60,817 bases of DNA from Rossellomorea aquimaris (GTDB lineage Bacteria; Bacillota; Bacilli; Bacillales; Bacillaceae_B): assembly GCF_003315075.1 (NCBI RefSeq), contig NZ_QNRJ01000020.1, positions 1-60,817 on the forward strand, written 5' to 3'. This document shows, piece by piece, positions 16,349-26,254 of this stretch. Position 1 is the stretch's first letter; every line of letters starts with the position of its first letter. A program made the position numbers and the translations under genes. Below the pieces are notes generated by a model that worked only from the letters and a program-made list of their open reading frames with translations, was not told where the DNA came from and did not search any database.

Positions 16349-18955
16349 CTAGTCTGAATTCAGAATTGATATGGAATGGCCATTATTGACTTGGCTACCA
16401 GCAATAATTTTATAGTCCATTTCACTTACAATTGCTATTTCCCTAGCTGCTCTTTCTTTAGCTTTAACTACTGGATCATCAATCTTATTGTCTCCTTTCA
16501 CTTCAATAATTAGCATTTTTCCATCATGCTTTTCTATCAAAAAGTCAGGGTAATAACTTCTTACAGTATTAGAGTCAGGGTCAATATATTGTATATAAAA
16601 ATTTGACTGACCATGTGTAAGCATTCCAGTAAAGTAGACATTTTTAATATCTTCGTGACGTATAATTTCTTCAAAAAACCTTCTTTCTGGAATTGAGTCG
16701 AAACAATAAGTATCTAAATGAAAACTTTTACTTAGATAGTTTTTAAAGTTACTATCATTAATTTCAATAACTAATTTTGGGTTTGCAGTAATTCTATAGA
16801 ATCCTACTTCAGGCTCTTTCACTAGTTCTATTTCTCTTGTTTCTTTTTTATCGTAACTCTCTACTGAATAAATAATATCGAATAATTTTGGTATAATCCA
16901 ATCATACAAAAGGTCATTATAGTTATTCACATACTCAAGAATGACCTTGAATCCTTGTTTTGAGTTAGATAATATGGTTTCCACCTCAATACAGGAACGG
17001 TTTAAATACCTAGAAATTTCCGCGACAAGAGTTAGTTTGCTGAATTCCCTTTTAATTTTATATTCAGTTAAATCTTGTGATACCTTTTTGTTTAACTTGT
17101 TAGATATCAGTCCCGTTTGTTCTATATGAACCAATTTATATTTGTCAATATCTACCTTTTCAAACTCAAAATCTATAGCATGATTTATTATCTTTTCTTT
17201 TAATTCATATAGTTTTTTCTTTCTATTCACTTTAATTCTTACCGGTGGTGGTACTAATTTAATTTCATAAGGTTTGTTAGGATTTTCTTTTTTAGAAAGA
17301 TCATTAACACTCAGCCTAAAGTTTTGTTCTAATTCTTCTTCAAGGATTTTCATGTTCTCATCAGAAAGATATACATTTGCTATCTCTTGTTCAGAACCAA
17401 TTGCTCTTAAGCATCTCATAGTTGCTTGTAAAACAAAGATTTTAGACTTCGGTTTTCTAAATAAAGCTACTCCAAATAACGATCTACAGTTCCAACCTTC
17501 TCTACCTTTATTCACAAGAAGAATAAATTGTTTGCTAGAGTCTGGAGTATCCAACCTATTAAATTCTCTTATGTCATCATTTGATGTAAGTTTATTGTCA
17601 CCTACATTAACCAAAATTTTATCCAAAGGGATTTCCAAGTCATTTAATATGTCTTCCAGCGCTGGTTTTAATTCATTTTGAAGTTCATCTATAGTGCTTG
17701 CAAATATAGCGAGCTTTGGGAGCATTCCTTCGAAACGACTTTCTTGATATTTTTCCCAGAAATTCTTAATAGTAATATTTAAAAACTCTTTCGATTTTGG
17801 ATTAGTATATCCATTAATCGTTACATTTTTTAAGTATCTTTTGTTAATCGCTTCTTTTAATCCATACGCATAAACTACCTCAGGAAAAATTTCTTTACCT
17901 GCATATGGTGTACCAGTGTAATTGTAGCAGCCTACAACGGATGTTGCTGATTTTTCTAATGCTTTAGCTAATTCATTTATTGTTAATCTCAAACTTGTTT
18001 TTGCATTTTTTATCCCCATATCCTTAGCAAGAGAATTTCCAAAAGAATGGTGAGCTTCATCTACATATATACCTATTTGTTCTAGTCTAGTCAGTTTTGT
18101 AAATCTTTGATTGTCTAACAACTCTCCTTCATCTTCTGGTTGGTCCAATTCATACAAATCTGATATATCTCCATAAGCCGAACCATTTTTAAACGAAGAA
18201 AAACTAAAAAGTTGATCTACATTACTTTTTTCCTTATGTTGCCGTTTTAAAATTATTTTTTGAGTATTTGATATGATGATGTTATATTTTGAACGGTCTA
18301 TTGTGTTTAAGGTGGTCCCAGAATCTTCAAGAAAGTGGATTTTCAAATTTGTATTTAGCCAATTTAGATATTCAGGGGGCACAACACTTGCTCTGTTAAA
18401 AGTTTGAATTTCCTTTAGAGACTGTAAAACTGTCTTATCAGGAGCAAAAACTAAAGCATTATGACAATACCTTTTATCCTTTGGAAATTTATTAGCTAAC
18501 AGAAACTCATAGAAGATACACGTAGCCATTAGAATTGTTTTTCCAGTTCCCATCGTTAGAGCAAAAATATAATTTGGATATTCTTGAGAAAACTTTTTCA
18601 TTCGAGAGAATACGCTTTTATATTGTTCAACATCCACACTAAATAATGTCCCTTGTTCACCCTCCGTAAAACCTACATCACTTCTCTTCTCGAACCTATT
18701 CCTTTTATAGAACCAATCTTCAAATAGTTGATGGACTTGCATATTATCCAAATATTCTTTTAGGAAAATGTATATCTCTAATGCTTCGAATTGTGGTTTT
18801 CTAAGAAAAGACTTGGGATTTGAAGAGTCGTTAAAGTCTAAAAACTTTTTAGATAAGCTTCTATAGTGGTTTCTTATTCGTCCACGATTTTCTTCATAGA
18901 ATTCACGTAAATATGTAAAAAACGCAAAATCCAAAGCGAAATCTTTTCTAGTCAT
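16349..18955 (-). CDS. res: Type III restriction enzyme, Res subunit
   Basis: An 868-aa superfamily 2 helicase-nuclease. Seen: Walker A TMGTGKTILMAT (about residue 137), DEAH box YVDEAHHSFG (about 301), the helicase C-lobe motif NKGREGWNC (about 480) and a C-terminal PD-(D/E)xK site PDFLIEK...IIEVKGD (about 803-824). The ATG overlaps the end of the methylase gene by 8 bases, with AGAGGTGA 9 bases upstream. With Mod it would form the type III complex that translocates or slides along DNA and cuts when two unmethylated sites lie head to head. The gene appears intact. Confidence 0.87.
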   Translation of the reverse strand: MTRKDFALDFAFFTYLREFYEENRGRIRNHYRSLSKKFLDFNDSSNPKSFLRKPQFEALEIYIFLKEYLDNMQVHQLFEDWFYKRNRFEKRSDVGFTEGEQGTLFSVDVEQYKSVFSRMKKFSQEYPNYIFALTMGTGKTILMATCIFYEFLLANKFPKDKRYCHNALVFAPDKTVLQSLKEIQTFNRASVVPPEYLNWLNTNLKIHFLEDSGTTLNTIDRSKYNIIISNTQKIILKRQHKEKSNVDQLFSFSSFKNGSAYGDISDLYELDQPEDEGELLDNQRFTKLTRLEQIGIYVDEAHHSFGNSLAKDMGIKNAKTSLRLTINELAKALEKSATSVVGCYNYTGTPYAGKEIFPEVVYAYGLKEAINKRYLKNVTINGYTNPKSKEFLNITIKNFWEKYQESRFEGMLPKLAIFASTIDELQNELKPALEDILNDLEIPLDKILVNVGDNKLTSNDDIREFNRLDTPDSSKQFILLVNKGREGWNCRSLFGVALFRKPKSKIFVLQATMRCLRAIGSEQEIANVYLSDENMKILEEELEQNFRLSVNDLSKKENPNKPYEIKLVPPPVRIKVNRKKKLYELKEKIINHAIDFEFEKVDIDKYKLVHIEQTGLISNKLNKKVSQDLTEYKIKREFSKLTLVAEISRYLNRSCIEVETILSNSKQGFKVILEYVNNYNDLLYDWIIPKLFDIIYSVESYDKKETREIELVKEPEVGFYRITANPKLVIEINDSNFKNYLSKSFHLDTYCFDSIPERRFFEEIIRHEDIKNVYFTGMLTHGQSNFYIQYIDPDSNTVRSYYPDFLIEKHDGKMLIIEVKGDNKIDDPVVKAKERAAREIAIVSEMDYKIIAGSQVNNGHSISILNSD

Positions 18956-20759
18956 TATTGATACTCACCTCTAATGATTCTGACAGGAGATCAGTTATTT
19001 TAACACGTATTGTTCCAGCATTATCAGGCACTTCATACTCGCCTTTAACAAGTACATTTTTGTCTGGAATATCTACTACTGTAGGTTCTAAAACAGCCCC
19101 ATCATAGTTCCAGTCAATCAATACAGATTCAACAAGTTCTTTCCAATCTTCTACATTCTCTTTCATAATACTTAATTTTTGAAGTAAATTCATCGGGTAG
19201 AAGTTTCTTATAACTAACTTACCTTGAGAAATTGATACATTTGCTTCTGAGTCACGTTTGAACTCAAGGTTAGACTTATTTCTCAGTATATCAACTACTT
19301 CAATGTCTAATTTATATCCAACTTCTTGTTCTAGTACAGCAGATAAGTCCGGTTGATGCCCCATACATACTAACAATAACCTTTCTACTGGCTGATTAGG
19401 GTTTTCTGCCTGTCGCTTTTCAAAAGTTCTATAATCAAAATTAGTAATAAGTTCATTTAGATCTGCTCTTGTTGTAATTCGATTAACAGGCATAATTTTC
19501 ACCATACGTCCATCTTTTTCTCCATCATAAATAACATTATTTAATAACGGTTGAATTTCTAATGCTTCGATTAGTAATTCTTTTGCTTGTAGGGGGTTTC
19601 GGAAAATATCATAATTATTAACATTATAAACTTCAAACCCAGGTAACTTTTCATTATTTCTTTTTTGTTGCTTAATCAGTCTTTTGGTTGTAGTTTGAAC
19701 TGCTCCTAAATTTATATCTGCTCCAATAAAGCGACGACCTAATTTTAGTGATACAGCTTGTGTCGTTCCAGAACCCATAAAACAGTCGAAGACTAAATCA
19801 TTGGGGTTAGAAGACATATGAATAATACGCTGAAGTAATGCTTCTGGCTTCTGTGTAGGGTAACCCGTTAGGTTTTTAGATTGAGAATTCTCTCCGTAAA
19901 TATCGGTCCATACATCATCAATTGGATAACCCTCTACCTCATCTAAATAATGCTTAATTCTTGGAGTTCCATTAGAAGTATAGTAAATTTTCCCTTCTTT
20001 TTTTAATCTTTCAACAGTTTCTGGTGATGTTGCAGTTCCAATTTTCTCATCTTTAAATCGTTTTCCATTTTCGTCAATTTTATTAAATCTCTTTTCAATA
20101 TATTCTTCACTATATGGAACTGTGAATGGATTATATGTAAAATCATTCTGACTTTTAGAATAATACAGTAAATCATCATGACTCTTCCCTAAACTTGTTT
20201 TTCCTTTAAAACCGCTTGAGGTCATACTTTTCCAAATTACATGTCCTCTAAAACAATTAGGTCCAAATATTTCATCCATGATCATTCTTAAATGGTGAAC
20301 TTTCCTCCAATCACAATGTACCCAAATGGAACCTTTTTCAGATAACAACTCTCTAATTATAGTTAATCTCTCGTAAATAAACTGCAAGTATTCATCATTT
20401 GTCCAAATATCAGTATACTGCTTTTCCTCAAAGCTAGTTTGGTCATTTAATACTTTTTTACTCTTAATACTTATTGTTTTTTTATAGTCGGTTTTTGAAT
20501 CAAATGGAGGGTCTATGTATACTAAGTCTACTCTTCCTCTAAACTCTCTTAACAAGTGACTCATAACTTGAAGGTTATCCCCCCAAAATATTTTATTCAT
20601 CCAACCATTAACTTCTTCTCCGTGAGTCTCTTTTAGCTGTGCAGGATAAAAATTTGTGGTTCTAAATGGACGTTTTCCTTTCCAATGTAACATTGGATGT
20701 CCTTTAATCGGGCTAAAAGTAAAATTATCTATATCTTTTTCACGTTCATCCATACTCAT
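18948..20759 (-). CDS. mod: Type III DNA methyltransferase, Mod subunit
   Basis: A 603-aa adenine-specific methyltransferase. The catalytic motif VYIDPPFDS (DPPF, about residue 80) comes before the SAM-binding FMGSGTTQA (about 330), the beta-class order usual for type III Mod. Between them lies the target recognition region. Start set at ATG 20759, 7 bases after AGGAG, which itself overlaps the TAG stop of the upstream helicase gene; an in-frame extension to 20804 is unlikely. The recognition sequence cannot be read from the protein. The C-terminal part of about 200 residues is a poorly conserved extension, probably the Res-binding end. Confidence 0.87.
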   Translation of the reverse strand: MSMDEREKDIDNFTFSPIKGHPMLHWKGKRPFRTTNFYPAQLKETHGEEVNGWMNKIFWGDNLQVMSHLLREFRGRVDLVYIDPPFDSKTDYKKTISIKSKKVLNDQTSFEEKQYTDIWTNDEYLQFIYERLTIIRELLSEKGSIWVHCDWRKVHHLRMIMDEIFGPNCFRGHVIWKSMTSSGFKGKTSLGKSHDDLLYYSKSQNDFTYNPFTVPYSEEYIEKRFNKIDENGKRFKDEKIGTATSPETVERLKKEGKIYYTSNGTPRIKHYLDEVEGYPIDDVWTDIYGENSQSKNLTGYPTQKPEALLQRIIHMSSNPNDLVFDCFMGSGTTQAVSLKLGRRFIGADINLGAVQTTTKRLIKQQKRNNEKLPGFEVYNVNNYDIFRNPLQAKELLIEALEIQPLLNNVIYDGEKDGRMVKIMPVNRITTRADLNELITNFDYRTFEKRQAENPNQPVERLLLVCMGHQPDLSAVLEQEVGYKLDIEVVDILRNKSNLEFKRDSEANVSISQGKLVIRNFYPMNLLQKLSIMKENVEDWKELVESVLIDWNYDGAVLEPTVVDIPDKNVLVKGEYEVPDNAGTIRVKITDLLSESLEVSINND

Positions 20760-20769
20760 TTTCCCACTC

Positions 20770-23634
20770 CTATATTTTGTCATCACAATAAAAACGCATA
20801 TCACAGTTACGACAATGTTTCTCGGGTCTTTTCTTTATTGTAAAATCTTTTGATTCAATCTTTTGGACAATTTCATCAAAGGTTGCTATTGTTCTATCAA
20901 TAGCCTTTTTTTCTTTTGAAAATGTAACATAGGGATTGCCATTCTCTTCTCCAGTATAATACAAATGCATTTTACTGACTTTCTGCCCTGTTCTCTCCTC
21001 TATTAAGTGAGCATAGACCTCTAATTGGCGTTTATAATGGTACATCATTTCTGATTCTTTTACCAAGTCAGGTTTTTTCTCGGATTTAAAATCTATGATC
21101 TCTACAGTATCATTATTGCCTTTTATTAAATCTATTGTACCTTTAAGAATGTAGTTCTCCTTAACTAAGGATACATCTACCTCAGCTTCTTTTATTTGCG
21201 ACCAATGCTTACCTTGTTTCTCGACATACCGAAGAACCTGATTGAAAGCAACTTTTTGTGTTTGTGGTGCAAGATAAACACGTTCTTTCTTTACTAAGTT
21301 GCTGTAATTTGAATTGAACCAATGTTCAATGTTATCATCTGTAATTTTTGATTCTTCACCTCTTAAAACAGACTTATGAATATCTTCTATAGTTTGATGG
21401 ACCAATGTTCCAAATAAGGTAGCCCCCTGTCGAACGGGTGAAAAATCAAACTCTTTATAAAATTTATATTGAAGTGCACATGTCTCAAAAATATTAATAT
21501 GAGAAGTAAACGAATATTCTTCTTTAATATTAACGTCCTTTACTTGTTCTAAAGTTAAATCATATATCGAAGTTGCATCTCTCCAACTGGGTAAAGTCTT
21601 ATATAACTCAACAAAAGCTCTTGATGGTACTTTCTTTGTTCCCGAGCCATTAGGTTTATTTTCTTGGCAGCTTAAAACAAGTAAATTTTGTGCTCTTGAG
21701 AAGGCAGTATAGTATAGCCTCCTGAAGTCATAATACTTTGTACGGTCCAAAGGTTCAAACGGTTCTTTATGATAGTGGTTCTCTTGCAATATCTCGTCCA
21801 ATTCACTATATTGCTTTCTAGGAGTTGTATCTAAAGAGTCTACTATAACGATTGGAAACTCAAGCCCCTTAGATTGATGAATAGTCAAAAACGAGATACA
21901 GCCACTTGGAGCATATTCGGAATTATCCTCATATTCATTAATCCCACCATTAATCAAAAACCTTAAATACTGATTAAAGAAAGTAGTAAGCTGTGAATTA
22001 ATGCTTTTGGGTGTAAATACTGTCACTCTATGTAAATACTCAAATTTTGTGAGTAGCTTGGAAAACAAGGATAAGTTCCTAATCGGACGGCTATCCTTTA
22101 CTGTGTAGGAAACTTCCTCTAAATAACAACTAAACAAGTCAAATTGAAGCAATTGATAGAACAGCCCAGCAAAAGAGTAATCAGTATTTCTTTGTAAATT
22201 AACATGTTCTTTTGCCCGTATTTGACACCACTTTAAAAGCTTGTGATTTTCTTTTTTTCTTAACTTTTCAGCAAACTCTCTAAGGTAGCTATCATAGATA
22301 TCCCATTCTTCCAGATGAGCATTTTCAGCCCACTTTCTAACCTTGGCGAACTGAGGAAATAAAAATAGAAATGCTCCAATTATTAATCGAATCTCTTCTC
22401 TTTCAAAAAACATATTCGATCGAGGAGAATAGACTGGGATATTCCTTTCCTCTAAATAATTCGCTAACGTAATAACCTTTTCATTTTTAACAGATTTAAA
22501 TAGAAAAGCAATTTGATTCCAATCCGTAACTTTTCCTTTATTTCTCATTGAGATCAGAAACTGATACACTTCTTCTTCCCAATTTCTTAAACCATCTGAA
22601 CCTGAAACTTTTATTACAGTATCAGCTTCTACATGAATACCATCTCTAGGCTTAATTTGCTTCTTATACCTAAAATTCTTACCTTTATATGTCCAGTTAT
22701 TTTCAACCATCCAAGTATTATAGAAGTTAATGATTGATGGATGTGATCTATAGTTGGTTGACAATTCCACTTGACTGCATTTCCCACTATCGAACTTTTG
22801 AGGAAACTCCAATATATTACGAATAGTTGCTCCTCTAAATCTATATAATCCTTGGTCATCATCACCAACAACACAAATATTTTGTCTTTTACCTCCCAGT
22901 AAAAACAGAATTTCTTCCTGTATTGTGTTTGTATCTTGATATTCATCAACCATTAAATATTCTATGCCTTGATTTAAATTCGAAAGTAATTCGGGGTTTG
23001 AAATTAACAAACGGTAGGTTTCTAATTGTATTGTTGAAAAATCTAGTGAGTTTTCTTCCTCCAGCTGCTTTAGATATAGCTCATAACAATAGCCTAATGC
23101 TTGTACTTGAGGCTCTAAAGAACTTTTAAGTTCGTCCACATCTAGCATTTCTTCACTTACCTTATTAAGCCACTTAAGTAAATTATCAGCCTTTTTCCAC
23201 CTAGAACTTCTATCTCCATATATGGACTCTATATTTGTTATATGTGAATATTCATATATTTTCTGATATAAAAAATATTGTTGGTCGAATTGATCCATTA
23301 ATATATAATTTTTCTTGAGTCTAGTGAACTCTCTATTTTCCTCTAAAATCCTTAGGCATATTGAATGTATAGTACCTAAATACATTTCATTTAAATTAAA
23401 AGGAATATCAGCTTCTTGTAGTCTATTAGAAACTCTGGTCATTAACTCTCGAGCTGCTTTTTCCGTAAATGTAGCAACTAAAATATTTTCTGCTTTCACT
23501 TTTTTCTCTGTAATTAAGTAGTAAATTCTTTCAACTAATGTAAATGTCTTTCCAGAACCTGGACCTGCAATGATTAAAAGTGGACCCTCTGTTGTTTCAA
23601 CTGCCTTTTTTTGATTAAAATTTAGCAAATTCAT
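20770..23634 (-). CDS. UvrD-like helicase with Cas4/AddB-like Fe-S nuclease
   Basis: A 954-aa superfamily 1 helicase fused to a RecB-family nuclease. Helicase motifs: AGPGSGKTFT (about 24), VDEYQDTN, VGDDDQGLYRFRGA, STNYRSHP, LTIHQSKGLEFP, YYTAFSRAQNLL. The C-terminal nuclease shows HQTIED, GTIDLI, IIDFKSEKK and QLEVYAHL. Four cysteines, one in FETCALQY and three in CRNCDMRFYC at the very end, fit the 4Fe-4S fold of AddB, Cas4 and Dna2. Start set at ATG 23634 after GGTGG; a TTG 12 codons upstream is possible. First gene of the operon with mod and res, 10 bases from mod. Its link to restriction is inferred from coupling. Confidence 0.83.
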   Translation of the reverse strand: MNLLNFNQKKAVETTEGPLLIIAGPGSGKTFTLVERIYYLITEKKVKAENILVATFTEKAARELMTRVSNRLQEADIPFNLNEMYLGTIHSICLRILEENREFTRLKKNYILMDQFDQQYFLYQKIYEYSHITNIESIYGDRSSRWKKADNLLKWLNKVSEEMLDVDELKSSLEPQVQALGYCYELYLKQLEEENSLDFSTIQLETYRLLISNPELLSNLNQGIEYLMVDEYQDTNTIQEEILFLLGGKRQNICVVGDDDQGLYRFRGATIRNILEFPQKFDSGKCSQVELSTNYRSHPSIINFYNTWMVENNWTYKGKNFRYKKQIKPRDGIHVEADTVIKVSGSDGLRNWEEEVYQFLISMRNKGKVTDWNQIAFLFKSVKNEKVITLANYLEERNIPVYSPRSNMFFEREEIRLIIGAFLFLFPQFAKVRKWAENAHLEEWDIYDSYLREFAEKLRKKENHKLLKWCQIRAKEHVNLQRNTDYSFAGLFYQLLQFDLFSCYLEEVSYTVKDSRPIRNLSLFSKLLTKFEYLHRVTVFTPKSINSQLTTFFNQYLRFLINGGINEYEDNSEYAPSGCISFLTIHQSKGLEFPIVIVDSLDTTPRKQYSELDEILQENHYHKEPFEPLDRTKYYDFRRLYYTAFSRAQNLLVLSCQENKPNGSGTKKVPSRAFVELYKTLPSWRDATSIYDLTLEQVKDVNIKEEYSFTSHINIFETCALQYKFYKEFDFSPVRQGATLFGTLVHQTIEDIHKSVLRGEESKITDDNIEHWFNSNYSNLVKKERVYLAPQTQKVAFNQVLRYVEKQGKHWSQIKEAEVDVSLVKENYILKGTIDLIKGNNDTVEIIDFKSEKKPDLVKESEMMYHYKRQLEVYAHLIEERTGQKVSKMHLYYTGEENGNPYVTFSKEKKAIDRTIATFDEIVQKIESKDFTIKKRPEKHCRNCDMRFYCDDKI

Positions 23635-23670
23635 AAGAATAAATTCCACCTTTTTTCCAGTATAATTCAA

Positions 23671-24283
23671 TTATAAATTAAATTATATCTAGTAGAAACA
23701 AGAATTAATGACAAAGTACTAGAAACCCGTTTGCCCCCTAAGTAAAAAAGCTAATAATCTGCCAATTAATAGCAGAGTATTAGCATACATTAATCCTGAT
23801 AATATAAACATATTTAAATTGACTGAATAACTTCTAGGTATTTGCGTTATTTTCAAGTAATCTTATTCTAAAAATCCTGGAAGGTTAGCATTAATAAACT
23901 GATGTGAAACGCCTAGTTGAAGATCGTTATGCAACTAAAGGACTTATCTTTCTATTATACAGAAAGATAAGTAGTTTCCTATAAACTATTTAATAATGTC
24001 TTTTACACTTTCTTATAACTATTCGATTCACCTAAAAGTTTTAATGATTTTCCAATCATATTTTGTTACATTGAAAGGAAATATGACTAAAAATATTTTG
24101 CACTAAAAGCGCAGCTGTCTGAGATTAGACCAAAATTTTCTCCAGCGGAGTTAAATTTATATTATGAACCACTCCAAGGGAAGAGATAGAGGTAGTTTTA
24201 AAACTTTTGAATGACCTTGAGAAGAGTTTTAATGAAAGCCCCCAATCTATGAGGAATGAGGGATTCTTTCGTGAGTATCATAC
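23671..24283. other. Intergenic region upstream of helicase operon
   Basis: About 600 bases between the helicase start and the end of abrB. No gene seen; it should hold the operon promoter. It contains the stem-loop listed at 23942. Confidence 0.45.
23942..23972. other. 12-bp perfect stem-loop
   Basis: ACTTATCTTTCT and AGAAAGATAAGT pair around a 7-base loop. Neither strand has a good T tract after it, so an ordinary terminator is doubtful. It lies 300 bases upstream of the helicase-methylase operon and 300 bases past abrB. Confidence 0.45.
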
Positions 24284-24559
24284 TTACTTAAATGTTCCTT
24301 GGATTTCTTTCATGAGAGTTGTTGCACCTTCTCGACTTATGTACAAATCACTCCTAGATAGTTTGATGTTATCCTCAGACACCACACCCGTTATGAAGCA
24401 AGTCATTTCAGGCTTGAATTTTTGCAGAATTACTCTTTCACCATCCACAAAGATCTCCATAGGATCCTTTTCTTCAATATTTAACGTGCGACGTAACTCC
24501 TTGGGAATAACTACTCGTCCTAATTCATCTACTTTTCGAACTATACCAGTGGATTTCAC
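24284..24559 (-). CDS. abrB: AbrB-family transition-state regulator
   Basis: A 91-aa protein nearly collinear with B. subtilis AbrB/Abh: N-terminal swapped-hairpin DNA-binding domain STGIVRKVDELGRVVIP, then ELRRTLNIEEKDPMEI and the C-terminal MTCFITGVVSEDN domain. It would bind AT-rich promoter DNA as a tetramer and repress stationary-phase functions. Being surrounded by accessory genes it is probably an extra paralogue rather than the chromosomal regulator. GGAGGAG sits upstream of the ATG. Confidence 0.9.
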   Translation of the reverse strand: MKSTGIVRKVDELGRVVIPKELRRTLNIEEKDPMEIFVDGERVILQKFKPEMTCFITGVVSEDNIKLSRSDLYISREGATTLMKEIQGTFK

Positions 24560-24805
24560 TCCTGCTCCTCCTTTTGTTTACACCTTACATTAATTGTAAA
24601 TTAATTAGAGAAAATTAAAACATAATTTTACAATAATATACAAAAAATCCCAGTGAAGGAATGAGGCCTTGTTAATATTTCTATTGGATTTTTTAAAAGA
24701 CAGTTAATTCAAAAATAAAAAACCTGGATCATGATTGTTTAGCTTCAAACTAGACTCTTGTTAAGAATAAAAAGTCTTTAATTTCAAAAATAAAAGAGCT
24801 AGCCA

Positions 24806-25627
24806 TTACAGCCAACTCACAAAACTCGGCAAACGGAGCAGTCCACCACTAGTTATATTACGGTATTTGACCCGACACTTAATCGGCTCTATATAAACGA
24901 AATCTTCTCGTTCTTCCTTAATCTTATTCCCGTAAACTTTTGCTCTTTCTTTCTCCGGCACCCCTAGTTCCATAATTCCCTGGGGCTTGCCTGCTTTATC
25001 AGCGAGCAGCCAGCCAAACTTTGACTTACGAAAACCAGTCACGAGTACATCGGCGATTTGATAATTAATTACCTTCAACCACGAATGACTTCTCTTTCCG
25101 ACTTCATATAATGATTCTTTTCTCTTCAGCACAATTCCTTCAAGTGCTTGCTGACAAACCGCATCATAATAAGCTGGACCGTTACCCTCAATAAACTGCA
25201 CCTTTGATACTGCCCCAGAGTTATTAGTAACAATACCTTCCAACAATTCCTTACGATTAAGCAACGGTATATGAGTAGTGCTTCTGCCGGCTGATTGCAG
25301 TACGTCAAAAGCAACAAAACTGACTGGCGTTTTGTCCTTACCGCTCATAAAACGAGCCATTGTCCGTTCGAAATCTGGCTTGCCTTCACTGTCAGTGACA
25401 ACCAGCTCGCCATCTAATATTGTGCCAGGTTGTAAGTCATTTGCCCCAGCAACGAGCTCAGGAAAACGGTTTGTAACTTCGTTGTTATGGCGGGTATATA
25501 ACCGGATCTTGCAAAGTAAATCTTTCGTATATAATAATCTTATGCCATCAAGTTTCAGTTCTGTGATGTAGTCCGCTGATTCAAATGGCTCGTCGGCTTT
25601 CTGTAACAACATTGGCGATACAAACAC
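24806..25627 (-). CDS. ATP-dependent DNA ligase, YoqV-like
   Basis: A 273-aa minimal ligase starting at GTG with GAGGTG 7 bases upstream. Nucleotidyltransferase motifs: ELKLDGIRL (lysine at about residue 26 takes the AMP), RHNNEVTNRFPE, LDGELVV, EGIVLKRK and SWLKV; a short OB-fold C-terminus follows. The length equals the phage SPbeta YoqV group found in Bacillus. It would seal DNA nicks using ATP. It has no LigD or Ku partner nearby. A phage or mobile-element origin is likely. Confidence 0.85.
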   Translation of the reverse strand: MFVSPMLLQKADEPFESADYITELKLDGIRLLYTKDLLCKIRLYTRHNNEVTNRFPELVAGANDLQPGTILDGELVVTDSEGKPDFERTMARFMSGKDKTPVSFVAFDVLQSAGRSTTHIPLLNRKELLEGIVTNNSGAVSKVQFIEGNGPAYYDAVCQQALEGIVLKRKESLYEVGKRSHSWLKVINYQIADVLVTGFRKSKFGWLLADKAGKPQGIMELGVPEKERAKVYGNKIKEEREDFVYIEPIKCRVKYRNITSGGLLRLPSFVSWL

Positions 25628-26254
25628 TTAACAACACCTCGCACTAATTTTAGCACGATACGTAGTTACTGAGGTTAGTAGAATGATGGTAAATTATTTG
25701 ATGTCGGAAAACTAGCTGCAGTAATACCCTTTTTCCTTGAACTTTTGGTATGCATAGCGAAAAGATTCCCATAGCCGATGTTACATGTACTACACCCATT
25801 TTATAGTTACTACCTTGAAACCCTTAATTTAAAAGAGGTCCTAAATATATTTAATTCCTTTTACACTTAAGTAATTGAGTTAAGTTTCAAGTTTTCAATC
25901 AAAAAAGTTTTTTAATTTTTTTCTCGTGGATAACATTCTTCTACTCTGCGATAGTCATTAAACAAAGAAGCAGAGTCAATCAAATATCCGATTAACTTGA
26001 TAATGTTATTTATGTTAAACATTGTCTAGGTTGACATATCAGATGGGAAAAGTGAATGCGGAATACTAGAGACTTTGTTGGTAATTATCTAGTCAGTGTT
26101 TGTATTTATTTCACAATTTCAATACCTATCTCGCAGCTACTAACACAAGGCTTGAGTTGATTAGTTGGATAACAAGTTGTGGGAACATATCAACGCCAAA
26201 ATATCGATAGATAAGTTTGTGGAAATAAATCTGTCCATATTAATTGTCTAACTG
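25628..26254. other. Intergenic, no gene seen
   Basis: About 630 AT-rich bases between the ligase and the sacsin-like gene, both leftward. I see only a weak 7-bp inverted repeat (ACTCTGC/GCAGAGT, about 25940-25975). It should contain the ligase promoter. Confidence 0.4.

Noticed and set aside
24645..24715. AAAAAATCC/GGATTTTTT inverted repeat past the ligase gene
   Set aside because: Only 9 AT-rich base pairs with a loop over 30 bases; too weak to call a terminator.
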